Of a stretch of DNA of 64,000 bases, positions 22,901 to 33,495 are shown one piece after another. The stretch is from Paraspadella gotoi (taxonomy: Eukaryota > Chaetognatha). Location: contig CM119263.1 in the NCBI GenBank assembly GCA_051294375.1, positions 5,782,382 to 5,846,381 on the forward strand, read 5' to 3'. A program made the translations under genes and the position numbers. The notes under the pieces are model-generated. The model ran no database searches. It worked only from the letters and a program-made list of their open reading frames with translations, and had not been told where the DNA came from. Within the stretch, counting starts at the first letter, position 1. The number at the start of each line of letters is the position of its first letter.

Positions 22901-25229
22901 CCAAAGGTCCGGGGTTCTATCCGCGGTGGTCGTATGGCAGTTAGAGAGACGGGGCGCTTAACCGCCTGTAACAAGGTGTTACAGCCTGATCCGAAGCTCA
23001 GGGAACTGCTTATATTGAACGGTTCTGTCATTAACACTTATCAATAATTACTGTCTCTCAATGGTTAATATTGAAATCTTAATCATCAATAATTGATAAT
23101 TATTAGCCTGAAGTCATTGGACTTGACTGATCATTAAACAGAGAATAGTTTGTGCAAGAGATGAAAAATTATGAGAGGGAGAAAGTTGAAAGTACTATTT
23201 TGTTATAATTTTTTAAACTAACGCAATTATGCATTGTCATTTGGTGAATAGAATTTAAGTCTATTGAAGTACATCTAACGTTTTGTTTAAATACTAATTT
23301 TTTTCAAGATTGGCATTCATATGTTTAGGCGGCGAGTATCCTGTGTACTGGGTATCTGAGCAAGGTTTTTATCATTATTTTAACTTTGCCATATTTACAG
23401 TAATTGTGACCCCCTACACAAACTTACGCAGCGTTTAAACATTTTTTATTAATTCTTTGGATTTTTTAGTTTAATTCTCGTTATCCGTTATTCCTTTGAC
23501 AAGTATTTTTTCTAATCATCAGCTTATAACTTCTCAAACTCAAAAAAGAATCCATTTTCCTCGCCGACAGATTGCGCTGTTGAATTCGGGAATGCTTGTC
23601 GGTCACTGTCGTTTAATGATTCAGCCGTCGTAATAAACTGGTTGAGAGGAAAGAAATGCTTTGCCCGTCTGGGTATAAACATTATTTGAATAATCTGATT
23701 ATGATTTGAATGATACCTAGCTAATTGATGAATTTGAATGATAATAGCTATTTAATGATTAAATGACTCGCTAATTAAAGATTTGAATGATTACTAGCTT
23801 AATTTTAATGATTTGAAATGATAGCTAGCTAGATGCTTATGAAAAGTAGGGTTACGATATACCGTTAAACAGTTACGGTTATTAACGTTAAAAATAATTT
23901 TAACCTAACCGTTAATATATTATTTTAACGGTTAAATCGTTAATTTTTAAATATGATTTTTCTATTTTTTGTATGAAAATCTTTGATTTAAAGAAAAATA
24001 ATTTTTTCTTGTCCTCTCTTATTCTCCCTCTTTTCTCACCATATTTTTTCACTCTCTCTCTCTTTTCCATTTTTTCCTTTGTTATTTTCAACCCTTTTAA
24101 TCTTTTTTTCTAATACTAATCTCTTTTGTACCTTTCTTTTTTTTCTTTTCTTTTCCCCTCCCTCTTTTCCCTTTTCTTTCTTTCTCCTTTTTTACTTTTC
24201 ATTTTTTTTCTCCCTCAGTGTTTTTTTTCTTACTTATTTTCTCCAAATTTTTTTCTTTTTCCTTTCAATTAATTTTATGCATTTACATCAAAGAATATAT
24301 TGAATATAATAATATCACATGCAAATAGTTGCATCATTTTCTTACAAATGTAATTCTTATTTAAAATAAAATATATATTTTTTTAATTTCACTCTTTTAA
24401 ACTACAAGAACATATGAATAAAACCAAAATGAATGAAAAAATTTATTAAAAAAACTAAATAATAAAAGTAATAAAAAAAATTAATAATAGAAAGAACAAT
24501 GTTTCCTATTTAAATTTTTCAGGAGAAAAACAAGATTCGTCGAAAGTAGAGACGAGAAGAAGATGAAGAAGAAGAAGAAGAAGAAGATAATGAGAAATAG
24601 AAGAATATTAGAGTAAAAATAAAAAGAAGAAGATGATGAAAAAAGAAAAGATCGAATTATGAAAATAAAAGAAAAAAATACATTTTTTTGAAATGTTGAT
24701 TTAAAAATCCGAAGAGAAAATTTAAATATTCCAAATCGATTTAAATTAAGTATCGACTGATTCGTCTATCAATGACGTCAGTGTTTTTTCTCTTAACATT
24801 TCATTTCACGGATTTTAATCTGATTTCTGTGAATTCAAAATTTGTGAATTTCGAAAAGCAAGAAGCAAAAAAGCGAAAATCATTAAATTTTTTCAATATT
24901 TCTATTTCCTTATATAAACTGTTTTGCTTCATCCTACCTTATAATCTTAACTCAATGTAATTTAACTCACATTCATATTCTGACCTGACTCTAAAAATGT
25001 TCCACGTTCCACCACATATTTCAGCTCGTCTTAAACTGTTCCAGCCATGAGAGAAATTACCCATATCTCACCTGGGAATGTTCTGTTCCACCATGGTGGA
25101 GTTCATCCAGGACCTGACCGATCCCAGCTGGGAGGCGAGGGGTTCCTCCTTGAGGCTGGGTCCCCTCGGCTGGTGATGTGGATGGTGCGCGTGAGGGTGG
25201 GTCAGCCCCGAATCCTGGAGGCCGAACAT
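8047..25229 (-). CDS. EBF: EBF/Collier (COE) transcription factor, 5' part of gene, 4 coding exons
   Basis: This is the N-terminal part of a COE-family (EBF/Olf-1/Collier) DNA-binding protein, a nuclear transcription factor used in neural, muscle and blood-cell specification in animals. The join is 25229-25072, 13771-13633, 12770-12707, 8102-8047. Exon lengths 158+139+64+56 with phases 2, 0, 1, 0 give one uninterrupted frame of 139 residues. All four donors are GT (GTGAGA, GTAGCC, GTGAGT, GTGAGT) and all acceptors are AG. Family landmarks in order are [68 protein letters not shown] and [15 protein letters not shown]. The zinc-knuckle part of the DNA-binding domain, the IPT domain and the HLH are not in the window and must lie beyond position 1. 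Introns are about 11.3 kb, 0.86 kb, 4.6 kb and more than 8 kb. The identification is essentially certain; the orthologue name in this species is inferred. Confidence 0.95.
8321..8374 (+). pseudogene. Degraded inverted copy of EBF exon 4
   Basis: Reading the plus strand, TTTTCCAG is followed by a 54-base copy of EBF exon 4 ending ACAAACAG and then GCGTGA where the true exon has GTGAGT. Several 1-base insertions and deletions break the frame, so it cannot replace the real exon. It is part of the mirror arm of the palindrome centred near 8217. Either it is an unsplit fold-back long read left in the assembly, or a real inverted duplication that has decayed; the indel-type errors favour the first. 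Confidence 0.75.
9514..9566. repeat. (GTC)n array running into a gap
   Basis: GTC units with minor interruptions, ending at the 25-N gap 9567-9591. Confidence 0.9.
9814..9848. repeat. (GTC)n array
   Basis: Twelve or so tandem GTC units in T-rich surroundings. Confidence 0.95.
10091..10235. repeat. Minisatellite, 10-bp CCCCACCAGT-like unit
   Basis: Repeated CCCCACCAGTC / CCTCACTAGTC / CCCTACCAGTC units, about a dozen and imperfect. No coding interpretation. Confidence 0.85.
11883..12200. repeat. Direct duplication, noisy copy (partner 12296-12590)
   Basis: TTCTTAAATACTTCAT...AAGCCACACAAT...CATGAAAAAAGCGAGAAA...AAGACATAAAA...GTGCCTCCTTTTTACC recurs about 410 bp later. This copy has extra inserted bases throughout, as in uncorrected single-molecule reads. 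Confidence 0.85.
12296..12590. repeat. Direct duplication, clean copy (partner 11883-12200)
   Basis: Shorter, cleaner version of the same block, close upstream (in plus coordinates) of EBF exon 3. It is likely the true sequence, with the other copy a gap-fill residue. Confidence 0.8.
12707..12770 (-). CDS. EBF: EBF exon 3
   Basis: This 64-nt exon starts in phase 0 (GAA AAC GAC) and ends one base into a Gly codon before donor GTGAGT. It encodes residues 100-120, [19 protein letters not shown] plus AN. TNNG-HYRLQLL is diagnostic of the COE DNA-binding domain. The acceptor CATCAG has almost no pyrimidine tract. Instead it follows directly a 24-bp ATA-rich tandem repeat at 12777-12850, which is unusual. 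Confidence 0.95.
12777..12850. repeat. 24-bp tandem repeat abutting EBF exon 3 acceptor
   Basis: GATAATGTTAATGATAATATAAAT units repeat about three times and end within a few bases of the exon 3 acceptor (12771-12772). They take the place of a normal polypyrimidine tract. Confidence 0.85.
13633..13771 (-). CDS. EBF: EBF exon 2 (start of DNA-binding domain)
   Basis: Acceptor CTTCCAG at 13778-13772, then A-TCC-CAT, completes Arg53 with exon 1. The exon encodes residues 54-99. [18 protein letters not shown] and [16 protein letters not shown] are near-identical to the start of the COE DNA-binding domain of EBF1. The donor AAG|GTAGCC at 13633/13632 is weaker than consensus at positions +4 to +6, but the frame change to exon 3 fits exactly. 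Beyond the donor the genomic frame would continue into a serine run encoded by GGA/GAA repeats, which I take to be intron. Confidence 0.95.
14741..18870. repeat. Minisatellite/satellite-like array, about 59 copies of a 70-bp unit
   Basis: The unit runs TCGTTCTGGCTCGATAGCGA, GGCCCTGTGATATTTTCCGT, CATCCACCCTACTAAGCTCT, TATAGTGTAG. Inside it is a short hairpin, CTCG-ATAG-CGAG, flanked by GG/CC. Copies are all head-to-tail and differ mainly by random single-base insertions and deletions, not by shared substitutions. That suggests read noise laid over nearly identical units. The array follows shortly after a 25-N gap and ends directly against a tRNA-derived repeat head. Long open frames inside it are meaningless repeats of the unit. 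Confidence 0.97.
18871..18976 (-). mobile_element. tRNA-derived repeat, truncated head joined to the 70-bp array
   Basis: Read on the minus strand, this carries the same order as the copies at 22823 and 42708: a TGGTG-GACT-AAATCCACC hairpin, CCGTTCATCA, GGTGCGGAGGCAAGTCA (A-box region), CGCCTCC, and GGTCCGGG-TTTAGCCCG (B-box/T-arm region). Similarity stops there and the 70-bp array begins at once. The usual 3' body (the GCCTGTAACA...CTCAGGGACTG region) is missing. Confidence 0.8.
20400..22360. other. Uncharacterised intronic sequence with weak open frames
   Basis: A plus-strand frame at 20494-20880 (128 codons) is hydrophobic, with three candidate membrane segments (around [33 protein letters not shown] and [15 protein letters not shown]). 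Overlapping plus frames at 21514-21966 and 21761-22078 are short and have no recognised family. No start context, splice sites or codon bias argue strongly for a gene. A decayed mobile element is possible. Confidence 0.3.
22362..22638 (+). mobile_element. tRNA-derived repeat copy 1 (SINE or LTR-like)
   Basis: It begins with a hairpin (GGTGGACTAAAATCCAC) and has GGTCCGGGGTTTCTAGCCCGG as B-box/T-arm. The body contains CCGCCTGTAACC, a GTGTTTACA motif, CGAAGCTCAGGGACTG, ATTGAACGGTTCTGTATTAA and the conserved 3' end TGTCTCTTCA. The A-box region is overwritten by a noisy A-rich/G-rich insertion. It lies in direct orientation 184 bp from copy 2. Confidence 0.8.
22639..22822 (+). other. 184-bp segment between two direct tRNA-derived repeats
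   Basis: It contains an internal tandem duplication (CATGCCTCAACTTGGTGACG-type units at about 22690-22780) and an open frame ending [10 protein letters not shown]...TSPTGGGM at the edge of copy 2. It ends in a purine tract (CGGGAGGGGGGA, 22811-22822) directly before the second repeat, which resembles the polypurine tract before a 3' LTR. Confidence 0.45.
22823..23060 (+). mobile_element. tRNA-derived repeat copy 2 (SINE or LTR-like)
   Basis: This is the cleanest copy. It has an A-box-like TGGCGCGGAGG at 22870-22880 and a B-box-like GGTTCTATCC at 22913-22922, a spacing typical of internal Pol III promoters of tRNA origin. The body ends AATTACTGTCTCTCA. There is no poly-A tail. The T-arm-like CCGGGGTTCTA-CC-CGG supports tRNA ancestry. 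The start TGTAATGG after a purine tract would also fit an LTR. Confidence 0.85.
25072..25229 (-). CDS. EBF: EBF exon 1 (start codon, residues 1-53)
   Basis: The start ATG at 25229-25227 sits in a good context (TCCACCATGT) and begins MFGLQDSG, like the MFG start of vertebrate EBFs. A His-rich stretch follows (HPHAHHPHH, residues 11-19), then QPRGP, the family motif LKEEPL (a likely sumoylation-type KEE site) and VRSWM at residues 38-42. The exon ends IP-AG before donor GTGAGA, leaving two bases of an Arg codon completed by exon 2. Met1 is chosen because family similarity starts here; an upstream non-coding exon cannot be excluded. Confidence 0.93.
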
Positions 25230-26313
25230 GGTGGAGAACGAGGAAGGGGCGAGGTTGAGAATTTTGCCGGTCGGTTGTCGGTCGGTCGGTCAAGAAAGCG
25301 GAGACTTTCTTGACGCCAACGCGCGAAAAAGGAAAAAAAACGAATTAAATCGAAGGAGAGAGAGAAAAAAAAAAAAACAGAAGAACAACGGAGTCGATTT
25401 CGATTTTCGCCGTCAGATGGCGAGAAATTCGAAAACGGGGGGAGGCGGGCGTCTGTAACTTTAGTTCGTTATTAATTCGTCTAATTATTTATTTATTCAT
25501 TTATTTTACTTTTGGACGGGAAGTTAAGTCACGTGATTTAAGTTTCGGATGGAATCAAGATAGTCGGTCGGACGTTAAATCGTTGAACAGACGAACGGAT
25601 GAATCATTTTTCGTTTTAGAGGTGGAATTTTTCGTTGATATTTATCTTGATATTTATCTTTCGCAGATGCATTCTTTGCTTATGTTTCTCTCGAACGCGG
25701 TAGTCGCATTTTCTATCAGTATGTTTATATCAGTTTGTTTATATTCTTTCCATTAGTATATAAACAAAAACAACAACAAAAACCGGACGGACGATCTTTT
25801 GTGGGTTTTTTTTTTTTTAAACACTTTCTTCTCCGCTTGAGGCGCTAAACGCGGTAAATGAGTTTTTTTTTTTTTTTTTGGTTCGTTTTCCGAAATCGTT
25901 TAATATTTTTTTAAAGACAAAAGCACCGAAATAATTTTATTCGACGAGAAGATAGCTAATCAAAGGCCTGGCGAGTGATCAGTGGGCGTGGCGCCTGTTT
26001 AGACGGCCTGGCGAGTAATCGATAGGCGTGGCGAGAGATAGAAGTGGTCACGTCACATCCGGTGGCGTAAAACGAGGGAGAAAATCTAAGAAAAATATAA
26101 AAAGAAAATAATGAGATGGAATCTTATTGACCGGAATTTTATTTCTGAGAAAAGAAAAAAGGCGGCAAATCTAAATTTGGAAATTAAATCTTTTGTCGAG
26201 TTTTATGGTTGGAGAATAAAAAGAGGTGAAGTTTTTGAGTGAAGAATTAATATTAAAAAAATTATGAAAAATTAAAAAGTTAAAAAGAAAAAAGAAAAAA
26301 AAAATTAAAGAGG

Positions 26314-26361
<48 letters not shown>

Positions 26362-26570
26362 TTGAGGTTTTTTCCCCACGACTTCTCCAAGGCTCAGCGG
26401 AGGGACCTTCCACAGTCCACGGAGGACCTTCTTTGCCCCACAGGGTCGTCCAAGGATTAGGGACACACAGATGCCCTCTCGTGGCGCACAGTTGCTCTCT
26501 CGTGGCGCTCAGTGAACTCTCCGGGCGTGGAGACGATCTCCGGCGATATCTCTCTTGGCGCGTGTCCGCT

Positions 26571-26613
<43 letters not shown>

Positions 26614-28536
26614 TTAGATAGAGAGAGTCGGCCTTTCGTCGCGCGGGGATGCGATGAATCGAACAGGTGAATTGCGGCGACGTCGACGTAAAGGGAGGCA
26701 GTGCCGACGCTGAGGTACGCTGTCCCGACATTGGAGGATGTAGTGCCGAAGCAAAGGCCTACAGTGCCGACGCAAAGGGATGCAGAAAAACCGACAGGGG
26801 AACCAAAAGCCGACGAAAGATTCGACGCGGAGAAAAATATCGCCGACGTGGGATTCGTACTCGAAAACGCGAGAGAGAGCGAGAGGGAGAGAGAGAGAGC
26901 GAGAGACTCGCACCGAGTCGGAATGGCGAGAGAGAGAGAGAGAGCGAGAGATATCCACAGAGAGAGAAGCGCGCGCATAGGAGAGCGCGCGCGCGAGTGA
27001 GAGAGAGACAGAGAGAGAGAGAGAGCGAGACATAAGAGTCTGAGGAATATGGGCTCTGGGATTCTTGAGCCGAGAGGCGAAACGAGCTCATTCCTCCCGC
27101 GTGAGGAAGACGACGACGACGACGATGAGGACGACGACGAAAAAGACGATGAGGACGAAGACGACGACGACGTCGAGGTACACAACGACAAACCGAGAAT
27201 AAGTCATTAAACAAAACGAGCAACTGTAAACATAAACAATGAAAAATGTATTGTTTGTCCTTTGAATTATTTTGATTCGATTAAGAAAACGTAACATTTT
27301 TTTTTCTTTCCCTTTGGAACTGCGATCCTTTCTTAGTCAATCTCGAGAGAGGGAGAGAGAGACATACGACGACGACGACAACGACGACGACGACGACGTC
27401 TGCCTTGAAAAAACGCTCCTCTTCCATTTTCTTCGCTCTTCCCCCTCCTATTGGCTTCAATGTTAATCTCGCCCCTCTCCCTTTGGCTGGCGTTGATTTT
27501 CCTCTTCTTCTTATTTCTCTTCTTTCTTCTTCTTTCTTCTTCTTCTTCTTCTTCTTCTTCTTATGTTTTAACGGATGAGAGAATGAAAACGGGTTCCAAT
27601 ATCACGGCTCCTCCTCTTCCTCTTCCTCCTCCTCCTCCTCCTCACTCTCTGTCTCTCTCTATCTCTCTCGCTCTCCGTCTTTTCCTCTCAAACAGAAGAA
27701 AAGATTCGCTTCATTTTTCCTCATTTTTTCTCTCTCCTTTTTTTCGTCAGAAGCGAAATTTTGTTTCATTAATGAAACGATTTTTTGCCGAAATGAAAAA
27801 AAAATGAAAGGAAATGAGAAAGACGTCTCTTGTATGAATAGCGTGAAGAAGAAAACTAAATATTAAGTCATGGAAATGAAATGAAAGTGATAAAATGAGG
27901 CTTAATTTTTTCGTACTGGAAAACATTGAAATGTTTAAACACTTATTCTCACCACTTATCCACACCTATTTTAACCAAGTTCTGAGTACTTGAGTATGCC
28001 AGTATAAAACGGTGTGCAATGTACATTTTCTACGTTAATTAAGATATTTTTTGTACATTTAATGTTCAAATTCACAAAAACTATTATACAGAATCTGATA
28101 AAGAGAAGATTGGAAGTGAATAAAAAAAAAGAGTCTCCATTGAAAATTTGAAGGATCCGCAACATGTGATTTATTTTAAGTGGAATGGAGACCATAGCCT
28201 GTCCAAAGTAAGGGGTCGTATAAGCTTATTTTTTAATTAAATGTATAATTTTTGTCCCAGTTTCATGTTCAGCAAAAGATCAGAGTTTCGCATCTCTTCC
28301 GTTTTTTCCTTCGGACAAAACTGGTTGCGTCACGTCGGGAAGTAAAACGGAGCCAGAATTACTGTTGCAAAAAGCTTGGCTTGCAATGAGCTTCTTTTTT
28401 ATTGAGCTTGCCGTGCAATGAGCTTGGCTTTCAATGAGCCTTGCTTGCAATGAGCTTTGCTAGCAAATGGTGGTATTGAGTGATTTGATGAAATTCGTAC
28501 ATCGATGATGATTGCTGGTTGGAGAGAAGATGATGA

Positions 28537-28700
28537 TGAAGACAACGATGACGACGACTGAGAAAAAGAAGAAGACGACGACGATGATGATGAAGACGAC
28601 AATGAAGACGACAACGATGATGATGAAGACGACAATGAAGACGACAACGATGACGACAACGGTGACGATGATGACACGGCGACAACGAAGGCGACGATGA
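28537..28700. repeat. (GAC/GAT)n imperfect trinucleotide array
   Basis: Purine-rich units GACGAC, GATGATGAAGAC and GACAACGAT repeat in a higher-order pattern of about 33 bp (GATGATGAAGACGACAATGAAGACGACAAC). Confidence 0.9.
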
Positions 28701-28975
28701 GGACTGAGGAAAAAAACATCGGAAGAAAAAAAATCTGGAAAAATTAACGAAGAAGGATGAAGCGAAGAGAGAGAGAGAGAAGAGGAGAGAGAGAGAGAGG
28801 AGAAGAGAGAGGAGAGAGAGAGAAGAGAGAGAGAAGAGAGAGAAGAGAAAAGAGCATTGAACATTGAACATTTATCTGAGTGGGGCTTTAGGCCCTAGTT
28901 AGGCCCTTAAAAGCGAATTAGGTAACTCTGATATGAGTTTTAAGATATTAAAAACGTTTTAAACTGACTAAAACT

Positions 28976-29014
<39 letters not shown>

Positions 29015-29238
29015 GAGGAAAGTAAAATACGTAGAAACCGAAGGTATTCACCTTAATCTGGGCGAGATTGATTGAAGTTTAAGAAACATCTACAATTCTC
29101 TCTCTTCCTCTCTCACTCGCTCTCTCTCTTTCGGTTTATTCACTGTTTCTTATCTTACACGATGGGCAAAGAAGAAAAAAAACAAAAAGCAAAATACCCA
29201 AATCAACATGAGTAATCTCTTTCTCTCTCTCTCTCTCT

Positions 29239-29394
29239 NNNNNNNNNNNNNNNNNNNNNNNNNNNNNNNNNNNNNNNNNNNNNNNNNNNNNNNNNNNNNN
29301 NNNNNNNNNNNNNNNNNNNNNNNNNNNNNNNNNNNNNNNNNNNNNNNNNNNNNNNNNNNNNNNNNNNNNNNNNNNNNNNNNNNNNNNNNNNNNN
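29239..29394. other. Assembly gap of 156 N inside a (CT)n run
   Basis: CT dinucleotides on both sides suggest that the gap is an unresolved CT array. Confidence 0.95.
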
Positions 29395-29802
29395 TCTCTC
29401 TCTCTCTCTCTCTCTCGGTCCCAAACGAGAAGTGAAAAAGCCACAAATACCAGGAGGCCATTTATCTTTAAAACCTTTACTTATGTTCGGGAAAAAGTAA
29501 AAAACAAGGATGGGGAAAAAAGGAATTGATAATCTTTTTGTGGGGATCAGAACGAAGTTGAAAAAATAAAAAAATATATATATTTAAAAAAAATTTAATT
29601 TCTATTTATGTTTAACTTGAGCTCATCAATAAAATTCTACTATTAGTTTTTTTGTCCACATTAAATTTCAACATTTAATTTGACGATGACGATCGTACGA
29701 GTCTGTCCTTTGATTGGCCGGCCAGAGTTGGTCATCGCCGGCCAATCAGAGGTGATACAAATATCGCGACACATGGAGTCGGCGGGGCGGAGAGCAGTAC
29801 GA

Positions 29803-30080
29803 TGGCATGCGCGGGGCATTGACGGGGCATTGACGGTGCATTGGTGGGGTATTGGCGGCTATTGGCGGGGCATTGAACAGGGTACTGTAGGAGCATTAGC
29901 GGTGTAATTGGCGGGGTATTGGCGGGGCATTGACAAGGGTATTGGTAAGAGCATTAGAAGGCAGTAGCGGGTATTGGAGGGCATTGCCGGAGTATTGGCG
30001 GGGTATTGGCGGGCGATTGACAGGGTATTGAACGGAGCATTGGAGGGGCATTGGGCTGGGCATGGTGGGGGGGGTGGAGA
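29803..30080. repeat. Minisatellite, GGCGGGGTATTGGCGGGGCATTGA-like units
   Basis: Imperfect 10-12 bp G-rich units ending ATTG/ATTGA, about 22 of them. A mirror copy lies at 33210-33495. Confidence 0.9.
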
Positions 30081-31183
30081 GAGCATTGGTTGGCAAACTC
30101 TTGGTTAGGTAAATGCGGTTATTGCGGGAAGGAGCTGAAGATGAATATCAGTTACTATGTATATGGAACGGGGATGGCTACTACAGGTAAATTTTGAAGT
30201 AATTTTAAAAATTAATTTCAAAAGTCGAAAAAAACGGATGACAAAGTTTATTTAAACATCTCCAAATTTTGCACTATTAATTGTTAATTTTAGGATTTAA
30301 GTTAAAACACAAAACTTAATTTAAATCTGTCGAAAAAACGAAATAAATTTTTCGACCAAAAAAGAGAAAAAGTAAGGAAGATACTTTTGGGAGCGAACAG
30401 AACAGCTGGTCCTTAGCTGCACGGACGGGCGGACGGACGGACAGGTCGGACCCATCTCTCCATCTTGGTGGTGGTTGGCACAGGGGCTGCAGAGGTGGGT
30501 GAGTATGAGCAGGGGGAGGAGGAGGAGGAGGAGGAGGAGGAGGAGGTTGGAACGAGGTGCGTCATGCGAACCGAAGACAATGAGAACCACTAATCAGATC
30601 GGAACCAAATTTGGAAAGACATGGAATAAGGGAGAATAGAAGATTTGAATTAGAAGAGAAGGAGAGAGAGCGAGACACAACTACTCTTGTTTATTCTTTG
30701 ATATTTTAAACTTAGAAAAAGAACTAACATAAAAGTAATCGTTACGAATGCATCTGGTCAAAACTATACTTTAGATGAAAAAGTTGAAAACTTCATTTGT
30801 TTTGTAATTATTTATTTAATTTACGAACGAAACTAGGAACTTCGGACATACGTCAAAATATTTAGTAATCGAATGTCAATAATTAAAATCCAAAGTCAAC
30901 AGTCGTGACGTCATGTACAATTGTACATATTACCTTATATATATACCTTATATATATTACCTTATATCGATGACATCCCTTCGTCCAATCGCCAATTTTT
31001 CTTACCATGAGAAACGGACGATATAATAAATCCAGAGTGTGGCCTCGCGATTGTGATAAATCCTGTGTGGGCCTCGGCGATGGTGATAAATCCAGGGTGA
31101 ACCTCGAAGAGTCGTGAAGATCGTGAAAATCAAATTCACGTTTTGTGATTTGACGCGTGAAGGACTGGTGAAAGAGGCGGGGG

Positions 31184-31225
<42 letters not shown>

Positions 31226-31506
31226 AGAGAGGAGAAAGAGAGGAGAGAGAGAGAAGAGAGAGAGAGAGAGTCGAGGAAAGTGAAAGGAAAGGAAAAATTA
31301 TGAAAATGTTTCGGGAGACGAAGACTAAAGGGAATTGGATGCCTGAGGGAATGGCGCTCTCTCTCGGGCCGCTCAGTTGCAATGGAGAAAGCCATGAATG
31401 AGGAGGAGGAGGAGGAGGAGGGGGAAGAGGAGAGGAAGAGGAGGAGAAAACGACAAGGTAAACGGAAAAAGCGAAAGGACTAAAAAAATGGAGGAAGAGA
31501 TAGAAT

Positions 31507-31544
<38 letters not shown>

Positions 31545-31569
31545 CTCGCTCTCCTCTCTTCCTCTCTCG

Positions 31570-31618
<49 letters not shown>

Positions 31619-31713
31619 CTCTCACTCTCTCATCTCTCTCTCTCTCCTGTCTTCGACCAATGTTCGGCTAAGGTTTTATTTATGTCATTTTTCTCTTCAA
31701 AAATGAGAGAGAA

Positions 31714-31776
<63 letters not shown>

Positions 31777-33209
31777 TCTATCTCTTCTCTCCATTTTTTA
31801 GTCCTTTTCGCCTTTTCCGTTTTACCTTGTGTTCTCTCCTCTTCCTCCTCCTCTTCCCCTCCTCCTCCTCCTCCTCCTCATTCATGGCTTTCTCCATTGC
31901 AACTGACCGGCCCGAGAGAGAGCGCCATTCCCTCAGGCATCCAATTCCCTTTAGTCTTCGTCTCCCGAAACATTTCATAATTTTTCCTTTCCTTTCACTT
32001 TCCTCGGACTCTCTCTCTCTCTCTTCTCTCTCTCTCCTCTCTTCTCTCCTCTCTCTCTTCTCTCTCTCCTCTCTCTCTCTCTCTTCTCTCTCTCGCCCCC
32101 CGCCTCTTTCACCAGTCCTTCACGCGTCAAATCACAAAAACGTGAATTTGATTTTCACAGATCTTCACAGACTCTTTCGAGGTTCACCCTGGATTTATCA
32201 CCATCGCCGAGGCCCACACAGGATTTATCACAATCGCGAAGGCCACACTCTGATTTATTATATCGTCCGTTTCTCATGGTAAGAAAAATTGGCGATTGGA
32301 CGAAGGGATGTCATCGATATAAAGGTAATATATATAAGTATAATAAAGGTAGAATATACAATTGTACATACGTCACGACTGTTGACTTTGGATTTAATTA
32401 TTGACATTCGATTACTAAATATTTGACGTATGTCCGAAGTTCCTAGTTTCGTTCGTAAATTAAATAAATAATTACAAAACAAATGAAGTTTTCACTTTTT
32501 CATCTGAAAGTATAGTTTTGACCAGAATGCATTTCGTAACGATTACTTTTATGTTAGTTCTTTTTCTAAGTTTAAAATAATCAAAGAATAAAAAGAGTAG
32601 TTGTGTCTCGCTCTCTCTTCCTTCTCTTCTAATTCAAATGCTTCTATTCTCCCTTATTCATGTCTTTCCAAAATTTGGTTCCGATCTGATTAGTGGTTCT
32701 CATTGTCTTCGGTTCGCATGCCGCACCTCGTTCCAACCTCCTCCTCTCACCTCCTCCTCCTCCTCCTCTCTCCCTGTCATACTCACCCACCTCTGCAGCC
32801 CCGTGCCAACCACCACCAAGATGGAGAGATGGGTCCGACCTGTCCGCCGCGTCCGCGCCGTCCGTGCAGCTAAGGACCAGTCTGTTCTGTTTCGCTCCCA
32901 AAAGTACATTCCTTACTTTTTCTCTTTTTTGGTCGAAAAATTTATTTCGTTTTTTCGTTACAGATAATTAAGTTTTGTGTTTTAATTAAATCCTAAAATT
33001 AACAATTACTAGTGCAAAATTTGAGATGTTTAAATAAACTTTGTCATCCGTTTTTTTCGACTTTTGAAATTAATTTTTAAAATTACTTTTCAAAAAATTT
33101 ACCTGTAAGTAGCCATCCCCGTTCCATATACTAGTAACTGATATTCATTCTTCAGTCCTTCCGCAATAACCGCATTCTGTACCCTAACACAAGCGAGTTT
33201 TGCCAAACC

Positions 33210-33495
33210 AATTGCTCTCTCACCCCGCCCGCACCATTGCCCAGACAGCCAGCCAATGCCCCTCCAATGCTCGTCAATACCCTGTCAATGCACCCGCACA
33301 ATACCCCGCCAATACTCCTGCAATGCCCTCCAATAACCCGCTACTGCCTTCTAATGCTCTTACCAATATCCTTGTCAATCCCCGCCAATACCCCCGCCAA
33401 TACCCGCTAAATGCCCTACAGTACCCTGTTCAATTCCCCGCCAATAGCCGCCAATACCCCACCAATGCACCTGTCAATGCCCCGTCAATTGCCAG
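33210..33495. repeat. Minisatellite, mirror copy
   Basis: CCCGCCAATACCC / CAATGCCC units, the reverse complement of the 29803-30080 array in the other palindrome arm. Confidence 0.9.

Larger units (their letters stand above)
13772..25071 (-). other. EBF intron 1 (about 11.3 kb)
   Basis: Inferred from the phase-compatible junction of exons 1 and 2. Content in plus order: purine-rich sequence and a 25-N gap at 13772-14290; unrecognised sequence at 14290-14740; the 70-bp array at 14741-18870; a tRNA-related head at 18871-18976; AT-rich sequence with a CT array (19889-19945); uncharacterised sequence at 20400-22360 with weak open frames; two tRNA-derived repeats at 22362-23060; and AT-rich and pyrimidine-rich DNA with GAA-rich tracts (24540-24620) at 23060-25000. 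Confidence 0.85.
25230..29708. other. Upstream region of EBF: repeats, no exon recognised
   Basis: Next to the EBF start, 25230-26060 includes GGGCGTGGC and GGCGTGGCG motifs (25983-26030, KLF/Sp-type GT boxes by sequence) and TCACGTGA at 25530-25537. These could be promoter elements but are unproven. Beyond are GA arrays (26311-26358, 26577-26611, 26863-27026), GAC arrays (27107-27170, 27367-27396, 28537-28700), CTT/CTC arrays (27500-27650), an imperfect CAGTGCCGACGCAAAGG repeat at 26690-26790, and AT-rich sequence. The long frames here are low-complexity. Confidence 0.6.

Noticed and set aside
25047-25313. Plus and alternative minus open frames over EBF exon 1
   Set aside because: Shadows of the GC-rich EBF first exon.
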